A stretch of DNA of 9,810 bases from Saccharofermentans sp. (GTDB lineage Bacteria; Bacillota_A; Clostridia; Saccharofermentanales; Saccharofermentanaceae). This document shows positions 1 to 6,769 of the stretch, piece after piece. Position 1 is the stretch's first letter. Each line of letters begins with the position of its first letter. Below the pieces are notes generated by a model that searched no databases, was not told the origin of the DNA, and saw only the letters and a list, made by a program, of their open reading frames with translations. The DNA lies in contig JAILMZ010000037.1 of the NCBI GenBank assembly GCA_024692105.1, positions 1 through 9,810 of the forward strand, in the 5' to 3' direction. Both the position numbers and the translations under genes were made by a program.

Positions 1-342
1 GTCATCGATTCCGGTGAAGACTTCAACGTAATCTATGCAGAGAACGACGATATGGCTAAGGGTGCTGTTGCAGCTCTCGATAAGGCTAACATCTCTCACG
101 GTGTTGACGGCGACGTTATCATCATGGGTTATGACTGCAACGCTTGGGCACTTGAAGAAGTACTCGCAGGCAACTGGAACTTCGATCAGCAGTGCAATCC
201 TTTCCAGGCTGCTTACATCGACGAGATCATCCAGAACCTCGAGCAGGGTATCGAGCCCGCTGAGAAGACAATCGTTATGGACGAGATGGGCTTCGACGCA
301 GCTACAATCACACAGGCTGACGTAGACACATACGGAATCTAA
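1..342 (+). CDS. Sugar ABC transporter substrate-binding protein, YtfQ-like (3' end only)
   Basis: This is the last 113 codons of a gene that begins before the window; frame 1 is open from base 1 to TAA at 340-342. The product is the carboxy-terminal lobe of a type I periplasmic-binding fold (Peripla_BP_4, ribose/galactofuranose-binding group), in Gram-positive bacteria normally a membrane-anchored lipoprotein that hands sugar to the permeases. The visible hallmark is IYAENDDMAKGAVAAL, the family's 'N-D-x-M-A-x-G' turn and helix, followed by the hinge strand VIIMGYD and the stretch GNWNFDQQCNP, which corresponds to the E. coli YtfQ 'sATVelNP' segment. Codon choice is strongly biased (GCT/GCA, AAC, ATC), fitting high expression. 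It sits 106 bases before the ATPase gene, separated by a terminator-like hairpin. The signal peptide and amino-terminal lobe lie outside the window, so ligand specificity cannot be read here. Confidence 0.9.
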   Translation, partial: VIDSGEDFNVIYAENDDMAKGAVAALDKANISHGVDGDVIIMGYDCNAWALEEVLAGNWNFDQQCNPFQAAYIDEIIQNLEQGIEPAEKTIVMDEMGFDAATITQADVDTYGI

Positions 343-382
343 TTGAGGAATAAGTCACTTTAAAAGACTGACGATTCAACCG

Positions 383-421
383 GCACGCGGTACGGATAAT
401 TCCGCACCGCGTGCTTTTTTT
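383..421 (+). terminator. Rho-independent terminator or attenuator between binding-protein and ATPase genes
   Basis: GCACGCGGT (383-391) pairs perfectly with ACCGCGTGC (406-414). Inside it, CGGA (393-396) pairs with TCCG (401-404) across one A/C mismatch, closing a TAAT loop. A run of seven T follows at 415-421. This is a textbook intrinsic terminator about 40 bases after the binding-protein stop. I see no convincing new promoter between it and the ATPase start at 449, so it probably works as a partial terminator. That would give abundant binding-protein message and less read-through into ATPase, permeases and enzymes. Confidence 0.88.
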
Positions 422-448
422 CAAATCTGACTAAGGAGGACACAGGTT

Positions 449-1966
449 ATGGATGAGGGCGTAATTCTGCAGATGAAAGGTATCTGCAAATACTTTCCGG
501 GAGTCCGCGCCCTTCAGAATGTGGACTATACACTTCGCAGAGGCGAGATTCACGCTCTTATGGGCGAAAACGGAGCCGGAAAATCAACTTTGATAAAAGT
601 CTTGACCGGAGTCTATACGAAGGATGAAGGTCATATCTATATAGAGGGCAAAGAGGGAGAGGCAAATATCCGTTCTCCTCAGGATGCCCAGAACATCGGT
701 ATCAGTACCGTTTACCAGGAGATCTCGCTTTGTCCGAATCTCACGGTAGCAGAGAACATGTTCATCGGCAGGACCAAGTCCGCCGTTACAAACTGGAAGG
801 ATATGAATACCAAGGCCGGCAAGCTGCTCGAATCACTTCAGATTCCGGTAAAGCCGACACAGCAGCTCGACAGCTGCTCGATCGCTGTTCAGCAGATGGT
901 TGCCATTGCAAGAGCGGTCGACATGGAATGTAAGGTATTGATCCTTGACGAGCCTACGTCATCACTTGACGAACAGGAAGTTGAGAAGCTCTTCAAACTT
1001 ATGAGAGATCTCAAGGCAAAGGGCGTAGGTATTATTTTCGTTACACACTTCCTTGACCAGGTATATGAAGTCTGCGACAGGATCACGGTCTTACGAGACG
1101 GCGGTCTGGTCGGAGAATATGTTATAGAAGATCTTCCGAGAGTTAAGCTCGTATCCAAGATGCTCGGTAAGGAGCTCGATGATATGGCAAGTATCAAGGA
1201 AGAGGAAGAGAAAGTTAAGAATGAAGAGGACGGTGAGACCGTACTCGAGGCAAAGGGACTTGCGAGCAACGCAGGCATCAAGCCTTTCGACTTCTACATC
1301 AAGAGAGGCGAAGTAAACGGCTTCACGGGCCTTCTGGGTTCCGGCCGCTCTGAGTGCGTCAGAGCCATATTCGGTGCTGACCACGTTATCTCAGGCACGG
1401 TCAAGATGCACGACAGGACTGTCAAGATCCACAAGCCCATCGATGCAATGAAGAACGGTATCGGATATCTTCCCGAGGACAGAAAGCAGGACGGTATCGT
1501 ATCCGAGCTGTCGGTAAGAGATAACATCATCCTCGCTCAGCAGGTCATGAAGGGATTCTTCAGACCGTTCTCAAAGAAGCAGGCAGAAGAGATCGCTCAG
1601 AAGTACATCAAGCTTCTCGACATAAAGACTGCTTCATCTGATACGCCGATCGGACAGCTCTCCGGCGGTAACCAGCAGAAGGTTATCCTCGCGCGCTGGC
1701 TGTTCACGGATCCGGCTTACCTGATCCTTGACGAGCCTACGAGAGGTATCGACATCGGAACAAAGGTAGAGATCCAGAAGCTCGCACTCAAGCTTGCTTC
1801 AGAAGGAAAGAGCGTTACCTTCATCTCGTCGGAGATCGATGAGATGCTCCGTACATGTTCAAGACTCGTGGTCATGAGAGACCGCAAGGTAGTCGGCGAA
1901 CTCAGCGGAAACGATCTTAACCAGAACAAAGTTATGGCGACGATCGCCGGAGGTGAAGAGAAATGA
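449..1966 (+). CDS. ytfR: Sugar ABC transporter ATP-binding protein, RbsA/MglA/YtfR type
   Basis: A 505-residue tandem ATPase that powers sugar import at the cytoplasmic face, working with the two permeases encoded next. Domain 1 has Walker A GENGAGKST (39-47), Q-loop Gln90, a degenerate signature around 142-149 (SCSIAVQQ), Walker B with Glu168 in LILDEPTSS, and His200. Domain 2 has the altered P-loop GLLGSGRSE (294-302, Arg for Lys), a canonical signature LSGGNQQ (404-410), Walker B with Glu429, and SSE in place of the switch histidine. This asymmetry, one catalytic and one degenerate site, is normal for the CUT2 carbohydrate subfamily, as is the length. A charged linker (about 250-262) joins the halves. 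The ATG at 449 follows AAGGAGG at 433-439. The gene overlaps the next by four bases (ATGA). The ytfR symbol rests on the neighbouring permeases as much as on this protein, which resembles all CUT2 ATPases. Confidence 0.95.
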   Translation: MDEGVILQMKGICKYFPGVRALQNVDYTLRRGEIHALMGENGAGKSTLIKVLTGVYTKDEGHIYIEGKEGEANIRSPQDAQNIGISTVYQEISLCPNLTVAENMFIGRTKSAVTNWKDMNTKAGKLLESLQIPVKPTQQLDSCSIAVQQMVAIARAVDMECKVLILDEPTSSLDEQEVEKLFKLMRDLKAKGVGIIFVTHFLDQVYEVCDRITVLRDGGLVGEYVIEDLPRVKLVSKMLGKELDDMASIKEEEEKVKNEEDGETVLEAKGLASNAGIKPFDFYIKRGEVNGFTGLLGSGRSECVRAIFGADHVISGTVKMHDRTVKIHKPIDAMKNGIGYLPEDRKQDGIVSELSVRDNIILAQQVMKGFFRPFSKKQAEEIAQKYIKLLDIKTASSDTPIGQLSGGNQQKVILARWLFTDPAYLILDEPTRGIDIGTKVEIQKLALKLASEGKSVTFISSEIDEMLRTCSRLVVMRDRKVVGELSGNDLNQNKVMATIAGGEEK

Positions 1967-3069
1967 CAAAGACAGGAAACAGTTTATCGGGCAAGAGCGT
2001 AGGCGCTATACTGCTCTCGCTTACCCGCAAGCAATTCTTTATACCGATCGCAGCGCTCCTGGCGCTCATCATCTTCAACCTCATCGCCGATCCTTCATTC
2101 TTCGAGATCAAGATGGGACAGAACAGCGTAGGTGATCCGGTATTCTCAGGCTACATCATCACCATTCTTGATAACGCATCAGAGCTCGTTCTCCTCGCGA
2201 TCGGCATGACACTTGTAACTTCTGCTTCAGGCGGACAGGATATCTCCGTAGGTGCTGCCATCGCCATCGCCGGCTCAGTCATGCTCAGGATCTTATGCGG
2301 ACCTACAGGTAAGGCAGCAGAGCTCCAGGCTCCGATCATCGTTGCTTTCCTCGCATGCTGTGTTGTAGCAATGATCTTCGGTGCATTCAACGGTGCGCTC
2401 GTAGCATACTTCAAGATACCGCCGATGGTAGCTACCTTGATCCTCTTCACGGCAGGCCGTTCCATTGCCGCATGGATCAACAACAACCAGCTTCCTATCG
2501 TAAATGACATTTCATTCAGCTACTTCGGCAACTTCTTCCCGGGAGTCCCGGTTCCGACGCCGATCTTCATCGCGATCATCTGCATGATCATCATCTTCCT
2601 CGTGCTGAAGTTCACCAACCTCGGTCTGTATTCCCAGACAGTCGGTATCAACCCTCACGCTGCAAGACTCAACGGTCTTAATCCTGAGGTCATCAAGCTC
2701 ATCACTTACATCATCCTCGGTCTCTGCGTCGCAGTAGCAGGCTTCATCAAGGTAAGCCGTTTCTCAACTATCAACTACTCCGTCATCGCGAAAGACATCG
2801 AGATGGACGCCATCCTCGCAGTAGCCCTCGGCGGCAACTCTCTGGGCGGCGGTAAGTTCAACATGGCAGCATCCATCATGGGTGCATACGTAATCCAGTT
2901 CCTTACGACAACACTCTACAAGTTCAACGTAGTATCTTCCGCGCTTCCCGCATATAAGGCTATCGTCGTAATCATCCTCGTAGTCCTGTCTGCTCCGATC
3001 GTAAGAGAGAAGATCTCCAGAGGATGGAAGAACCTTACATCCAAGAAATCAACAAAGGAGGTAGCATAA
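1963..3069 (+). CDS. ytfT: Sugar ABC transporter permease, YtfT type
   Basis: A 368-residue polytopic membrane protein of the RbsC family (BPD_transp_2), one half of the membrane channel of the importer. Hydrophobic helices start near residue 25. The family motif appears as SGGQDISVG (89-97), where most members have TGGIDLSVG, so a Gln replaces the usual Ile. The segment before it (GDPVFSGYIITILDNASELV) contains the extra stretch seen in E. coli YtfT. EMDAILAVALGGNSLGGGKF (280-299) matches YtfT's LELDAILAVVIGGGSLMGGRF closely, and VGINPHAARLNGLN (227-240) is the cytoplasmic loop that contacts the ATPase. The tail is basic. The ATG at 1963 overlaps the ATPase stop, with GGAGG at 1949-1953, which implies translational coupling. 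The orthology to YtfT is by my recall of the E. coli sequence. Confidence 0.93.
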   Translation: MTKTGNSLSGKSVGAILLSLTRKQFFIPIAALLALIIFNLIADPSFFEIKMGQNSVGDPVFSGYIITILDNASELVLLAIGMTLVTSASGGQDISVGAAIAIAGSVMLRILCGPTGKAAELQAPIIVAFLACCVVAMIFGAFNGALVAYFKIPPMVATLILFTAGRSIAAWINNNQLPIVNDISFSYFGNFFPGVPVPTPIFIAIICMIIIFLVLKFTNLGLYSQTVGINPHAARLNGLNPEVIKLITYIILGLCVAVAGFIKVSRFSTINYSVIAKDIEMDAILAVALGGNSLGGGKFNMAASIMGAYVIQFLTTTLYKFNVVSSALPAYKAIVVIILVVLSAPIVREKISRGWKNLTSKKSTKEVA

Positions 3070-3070
3070 T

Positions 3071-4105
3071 ATGAATTCGCTTAAAATGCGTGCGAAGAAC
3101 ATGTCAGATACTAACCTCCTTCTGACCATCACGATCGTAGTTTTCTTAATAATGTACATCGTGGCGGTACTCGTTCTCGGAGGCGGTTTCACTAAACCTC
3201 AGACATTCTTTAACATCCTTAACGAGAACGCCAGTCTGCTCATCTTATCCTGCGGCATGAGCCTCGTAATGATCACAGGCGGTATCGATATCTCGGTAGG
3301 TACGATGACAGCTCTGGTCTGCATGAGTTGCGCAGTATATCTTGATACGGCTATCGGCAAGGGCGGCAACGTTCCCGTAGCGATCCTCATCGCTCTCGGC
3401 ATCGGTCTTGCTTACGGTATCGTCCAGGGTTTCCTCGTAGCTTATCTGAACATCCAGCCGTTCATAGTCTCACTTGCGGGAATGTTCTTCGCCAAAGGTA
3501 TGACAACGATCATCAAGGCTGACCAGTTCAACGTACAGAACGAAGAGTTCCAGGCACTCAAGGCAACAAGAATCTACATTCCTTTCCTCGGTGTCGTTAA
3601 CAAGAAAGGTATCTTCGTACCGGCTTATATCGAGATCGGCGTTGTGATCGCACTCGTTATTGTCGTACTGCTTTTCGTTGTCCTTCGCTGGACCAAGCTC
3701 GGTAGAGCTTTCTACGCAGTAGGCGGCAACCTCCAGAGCGCTTCAATGCTCGGTATCAACGTTAAGCTTACGAAATTCACCGCACACCTCATGTGCAGCG
3801 TCCTTGCTTCCATCGGCGGCTGGGTATACTTTATGCACGTAGGTTCAGGTTCACCTTCACACGCTGCAGGTGCCGAGATGAACGCTATCGCTTCATCCAT
3901 CATTGGTGGTACCATGCTTACAGGCGGTGTCGGTAACATCATCGGTACATTCTTCGGCGTACTCTCTCTGAGCACGATCAAGAACATAGTCTCGCAGCTC
4001 GGATTTGACGAAGCATGGTGGACAAACATCACAGTTGCCATCATGATCTGCATCTTCCTCTTGATCCAGAGTATCGTCATGCGCCGTAAGACTAAGCGTA
4101 AGTAA
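3071..4105 (+). CDS. yjfF: Sugar ABC transporter permease, YjfF type
   Basis: A 344-residue RbsC-family permease, the partner of the preceding one; the YtfT/YjfF systems use two different permeases where ribose and xylose importers use a homodimer. Motifs in order: GGIDISVG (70-77), a membrane segment FIVSLAGMFFAKG (131-143) matching YjfF's FIITLAGMFFLRG, the ATPase-contact loop AVGGNLQSASMLGINV (216-231), IIGGTMLTGGVGNIIGTFFG (277-296), and WWTNITVAIMICIFLLIQ near the end, which aligns with YjfF's WWTKIAIGILLFIFIALQ. The tail is short and basic (RRKTKRK). The ATG at 3071 lies one base after the previous stop, with AAAGGAGG at 3053-3060 inside the end of the upstream gene. The two-permease arrangement is the best evidence for transporter type; it does not by itself settle the sugar. 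Confidence 0.93.
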   Translation: MNSLKMRAKNMSDTNLLLTITIVVFLIMYIVAVLVLGGGFTKPQTFFNILNENASLLILSCGMSLVMITGGIDISVGTMTALVCMSCAVYLDTAIGKGGNVPVAILIALGIGLAYGIVQGFLVAYLNIQPFIVSLAGMFFAKGMTTIIKADQFNVQNEEFQALKATRIYIPFLGVVNKKGIFVPAYIEIGVVIALVIVVLLFVVLRWTKLGRAFYAVGGNLQSASMLGINVKLTKFTAHLMCSVLASIGGWVYFMHVGSGSPSHAAGAEMNAIASSIIGGTMLTGGVGNIIGTFFGVLSLSTIKNIVSQLGFDEAWWTNITVAIMICIFLLIQSIVMRRKTKRK

Positions 4106-4119
4106 GGAGGCATACCTTG
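4104..4119 (+). promoter_or_regulatory. Shine-Dalgarno site setting a TTG start
   Basis: AAGGAGG (4104-4110) overlaps the last two bases of the upstream TAA stop and is followed by six bases and TTG (4117-4119). No ATG or GTG lies near this position. The first internal Met is residue 69, well past the essential phosphate-binding loop, so TTG must be the start. This may lower kinase synthesis relative to its neighbours. Confidence 0.85.
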
Positions 4120-5640
4120 AGCAATTTCCTGGGTATAGAATTCGGTTCGACAAGAATCAAAGCAGTAGCTATAGACGACTCATTCAATACAGTCGCTTCA
4201 GGCGATTACGTATGGAAGAGTGATTATACTGACGGCATCTGGACTTATTCTCTTGATGAAGTTCAGAACGGCCTTATCGAAGCCGTTAAGGGCGTAAGCT
4301 CTGCCGGCACTTACGATGCTATGGGTGTATCAGCAATGATGCACGGATATCTTGCCTTCGATGCGGAGTGGAACCTTCTGGTTCCATTCCGCACCTGGCA
4401 GAATACCATCACTGCGCAGGCTGCTGATGAACTGACATCTCTGTTCGGTTTCAACATCCCTCAGCGCTGGTCGATCTCGCATCTGTATCAGGCAATCATT
4501 AACGGTGAGCCTCATGTAGGAAACATCGCACATATAACCACACTCGCAGGTTACGTTCACTATAAGCTCTCCGGAGTAAATGCACTCGGAATAGGCGACG
4601 CATCCGGCATGTTCCCGATCGGAAGCGACTGCGCAAACTACGATCAGGATATGCTCGATAAGTTCGACAGCCTCATCGCAGACAATGGGTTAGGATGGAA
4701 GATCCGCGACATACTTCCCGATGTCCTTCCCGCAGGCGCCAACGCAGGCACGCTCACCGAGAGCGGCTCTGAGTACCTTGGCGGACTTCTTCCCGCAGGC
4801 ATTTCACTTGCACCCGCTGAAGGCGATGCAGGCACGGGCATGGTCACGACGAATGCCATTTCGCCGAGGACGGGAAACGTATCCGCAGGCACGAGCATCT
4901 TCTCGATGGTAGTGCTCGAGAAGCCCCTCGCGAAAGTCTATCCCGAGATCGACATAGTAACCACTCCCACAGGCAAGCCCGTCGCAATGGTTCACTGCAA
5001 CAACTGCACCAACGACATGAATGCCTGGGTAGGAATGCTTAAAGAGAACGCGGCACTCTTCGGAGCTGAGCCTGATACGGGCGATCTGTACACCAAGCTG
5101 TACCAGAAGTCCCTTGAAGGCGACCCGGACTGCGGCGGTGTCCTCTGCATGAACTACATGGCAGGTGAGGGCGTTACTCACATCGATAACGGCAGGCCGT
5201 TCTTCATCAGAAGACCTGACAGCAACTTCACTCTTGCCAACTTCATGCGTGCCCAGATATTTGCTTCGATGTCCACGCTCGCACTCGGTATGGAGATCTT
5301 AGCCGCAGAAGGCGTTAAGATCGACAGCCTTACCGGACACGGCGGTCTTTTCAAGACACCTGTCGTAGGACAGAGCTACATGGCAGCTGCATGCAAGGCT
5401 CCCGTTACGGTCATGGAGACCGCAGGCGAGGGAGGACCTTACGGTATGGCACTTCTCGCTGCTTACAGTATAATGGGCGGCGGTAAGTCCCTTGAAGAGT
5501 TCCTTAATGAGAAAGTCTTTGCAACCGCAAAGAGTTCCACGCTCGAGCCCAAGGCAGAAGATGTCGAAGGTTTTGCTAAGTATATGGATATGTTCAAGGC
5601 AGCTCTCAAGGTCGAGCAGACCGCAGCCGAGAGTCTGTGA
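4117..5640 (+). CDS. FGGY-family carbohydrate kinase, probable L-ribulokinase
   Basis: A 507-residue cytoplasmic sugar kinase that transfers the ATP gamma-phosphate to a ketopentose. FGGY_N begins with the phosphate-1 loop LGIEFGSTRIK (5-15). Glu8 stands where most FGGY kinases have Asp. GDAGTGM (236-242) holds the expected catalytic base Asp237. FGGY_C contains the phosphate-2 loop NVSAGTS (254-260) and the adenosine-site region GHGGLFKTPVVGQS (407-420). The GIEFGSTRIKAV start and the GIWTYSLDE segment (40-48) recall the kinase found in Bacteroides arabinose operons, distinct from the classic roughly 560-residue AraB; this comparison is from memory. The gene sits directly before araD, so the most likely reaction is L-ribulose to L-ribulose-5-phosphate. 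D-xylulokinase is the main alternative, since many annotations call this group xylulose kinase. It starts at TTG behind a strong ribosome site. Confidence 0.85.
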   Translation: MSNFLGIEFGSTRIKAVAIDDSFNTVASGDYVWKSDYTDGIWTYSLDEVQNGLIEAVKGVSSAGTYDAMGVSAMMHGYLAFDAEWNLLVPFRTWQNTITAQAADELTSLFGFNIPQRWSISHLYQAIINGEPHVGNIAHITTLAGYVHYKLSGVNALGIGDASGMFPIGSDCANYDQDMLDKFDSLIADNGLGWKIRDILPDVLPAGANAGTLTESGSEYLGGLLPAGISLAPAEGDAGTGMVTTNAISPRTGNVSAGTSIFSMVVLEKPLAKVYPEIDIVTTPTGKPVAMVHCNNCTNDMNAWVGMLKENAALFGAEPDTGDLYTKLYQKSLEGDPDCGGVLCMNYMAGEGVTHIDNGRPFFIRRPDSNFTLANFMRAQIFASMSTLALGMEILAAEGVKIDSLTGHGGLFKTPVVGQSYMAAACKAPVTVMETAGEGGPYGMALLAAYSIMGGGKSLEEFLNEKVFATAKSSTLEPKAEDVEGFAKYMDMFKAALKVEQTAAESL

Positions 5641-5656
5641 TACGGAGGTTATATAA

Positions 5657-6352
5657 ATGCTTGAAGAATTGAAACTTGTGGTGCTGGATGCGAACCTGCT
5701 CCTCCCGGAGTATGACCTGGTAACATTTACCTGGGGCAACGTATCCGCAATAGACCGAGAGAGAGGACTTGTGGTGATCAAGCCCAGCGGCGTCGAGTAC
5801 GACGATATGTCTGCAGACGATATGGTAGTCGTGGATCTTGACGGCAAGGTAGTGGAAGGCCGCTATAAGCCTTCCAGCGATACTCCCACACATGTGGCAC
5901 TTTATAAGGCTTTTCCTGAGATCGGCGGAGTTGTCCATACTCATTCCAGATGGGCTACGAGCTTTGCACAGGCAGGCTGCGGAATACAGGCATACGGTAC
6001 GACGCACGCAGATACTTTCTATGGCGAGATCCCCTGCACCAGAAAGATGACTGCCGAAGAGATCAAAGGCGAATATGAGTTAGAAACCGGTAACGTAATA
6101 ATCGAGACGTTCCGTGAGAGAAATATCGATCCTGCTGCAGTCCCCGCAGTCCTGGTCAACAGCCACGGACCGTTCATCTGGGGCAAGGATGCAGGTGAGG
6201 CAGCTCACAATGCAGTCGTCCTCGAAGAGGTTGCCTTCATGGCACTGCAATCGAAGATGCTGAACCCCGGGCTTACGCCGATGCAGAGCGAGCTTCTTGA
6301 TAAGCACTATCTGCGCAAGCACGGAGCGAACGCTTATTACGGACAAAACTAA
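5657..6352 (+). CDS. araD: L-ribulose-5-phosphate 4-epimerase
   Basis: A 231-residue class II aldolase/adducin-fold enzyme that converts L-ribulose-5-phosphate to D-xylulose-5-phosphate, feeding pentose catabolism. It has the length of E. coli AraD and aligns along nearly the whole protein. Shared blocks are TWGNVSA (25-31), IKPSGV (41-46), SSDTPTH (73-79), VVHTHSR (92-98), GTTHAD (114-119), IPCTRKMT (125-132), SHGPF (169-173) and [10 protein letters not shown] (215-224). The zinc ligands are His94, His96 and His170. The catalytic pair corresponding to E. coli Asp120 and Tyr229 is Asp119 and Tyr228; the shift of one comes from a single-residue deletion near residue 60. The ATG at 5657 follows GGAGG at 5644-5648, 16 bases after the kinase stop. 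It is the last gene of the operon, and the reading frame is complete. L-fuculose aldolase and sgaE/ulaF-type paralogues share the fold, but identity to AraD is clearly higher. Confidence 0.96.
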   Translation: MLEELKLVVLDANLLLPEYDLVTFTWGNVSAIDRERGLVVIKPSGVEYDDMSADDMVVVDLDGKVVEGRYKPSSDTPTHVALYKAFPEIGGVVHTHSRWATSFAQAGCGIQAYGTTHADTFYGEIPCTRKMTAEEIKGEYELETGNVIIETFRERNIDPAAVPAVLVNSHGPFIWGKDAGEAAHNAVVLEEVAFMALQSKMLNPGLTPMQSELLDKHYLRKHGANAYYGQN

Positions 6353-6368
6353 CGGTTTTTATAACTAC

Positions 6369-6451
6369 AACCCGGACAACCCAGACTCTCATAACGGCCC
6401 CCAAAACCCTCTCCTTCGTTATCTCCGTAGTCAGTCTGGAAAGTCCGGGTT
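6369..6451. repeat. Three-tier interrupted inverted repeat (long hairpin)
   Basis: The outer arms AACCCGGAC (6369-6377) and GTCCGGGTT (6443-6451) are perfect complements. The middle arms CCAGACT (6381-6387) and AGTCTGG (6433-6439) are also perfect, after 3-base spacers on both sides. The inner arms ATAACG (6391-6396) and CGTTAT (6417-6422) close a 20-base loop rich in C. In total 22 base pairs nest in register. There is no T run on either strand, so it is not an ordinary intrinsic terminator. It could be a structured 3' untranslated end of the pentose operon, a small RNA, or a short inverted-repeat element; function is unknown. Confidence 0.8.
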
Positions 6452-6494
6452 ATGTTGAATAAGACTAACTTCCCATTTTCTATTCCCATCCAAA

Positions 6495-6519
6495 CCCCGG
6501 TGACTTTGCGTCATCGGGG
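6495..6519. repeat. Ten-base-pair stem with five-base loop
   Basis: CCCCGGTGAC (6495-6504) pairs with GTCATCGGGG (6510-6519) over ten positions, one of them a G-T wobble, around the loop TTTGC. The stem is strong but is followed by ATTCATTTC rather than a T tract, and on the minus strand only by TTTGG. It may add to transcript end formation or RNA stability; I cannot assign a function. Confidence 0.7.
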
Positions 6520-6543
6520 AATTCATTTCATCAGTTACCATGA

Positions 6544-6737
6544 AAAATCCGCCATAGAAATCCGCTACTTGGCGGATATGCGAGCGGATATCAGGTCTTC
6601 AAGTGTGTTTTTATGCAAAATCTGCCATAGAAATCCGCTACTTGGCGGATATGCGAGCGGATATCAGGTCTTCAAGTGTATTTTTATGCAAAATCCGCCA
6701 TGGAAATCCGCTGCCTGGCGGATGAGCGAGCGGATAA
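6544..6737. repeat. 73-bp tandem repeat, 2.65 copies, with duplicated complementary heptads
   Basis: Unit 1 is 6544-6616, unit 2 is 6617-6689 (two differences from unit 1), and unit 3 is 6690 to about 6737, which keeps only the first part and is more diverged. Each unit holds two forward heptads, ATCCGCC and ATCCGCT, then their exact complements GGCGGAT and AGCGGAT, at 6547-6553, 6560-6566, 6571-6577 and 6583-6589 in unit 1. Unit 3 changes bases between the heptads but keeps all four. Unit 2 has one change, ATCTGCC. The arms can fold as two nested hairpins or as an interleaved, pseudoknot-like pair. The period is not a multiple of three, so this is not a protein repeat. Confidence 0.93.
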
Positions 6738-6769
6738 TCATAGTGTTGTCGGAAAAACCGGCGGGTAAC

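Larger units (their letters stand above)
6353..6769. other. 417-base structured non-coding region between convergent genes
   Basis: This lies between the 3' end of araD (plus) and the 3' end of the membrane-protein gene (minus). No believable gene is present. It holds an interrupted long hairpin (6369-6451), a 10-bp stem (6495-6519) and a 73-bp tandem repeat (6544-6737), listed separately. No hairpin with a good T run is visible for either convergent transcript, so transcription may end by another mechanism or at these structures. Composition is less codon-like than the flanks. Confidence 0.8.

Noticed and set aside
889..1281. A 130-codon minus-strand open frame inside the ATPase gene
   Set aside because: Its Ser-rich composition is the mirror of the Glu/Lys linker codons of the ATPase, and there is no start signal.
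5299..5847. A 182-codon minus-strand open frame across the kinase/araD junction
   Set aside because: It is antisense to two clearly conserved genes, has a low-complexity Ser/Thr-rich start, and resembles no family; it is a codon-bias shadow.
6544..6737. Short CRISPR array
   Set aside because: The units are contiguous 73-base copies, nearly identical throughout, with no unique spacers and no cas genes.
6748..6762. GTCGG-AAAAA-CCGGC hairpin just after the membrane-protein stop as a terminator
   Set aside because: Only five pairs with a wobble on the plus strand and a mismatch on the minus strand. The T run is in the loop rather than after the stem, so it would not act as an intrinsic terminator.
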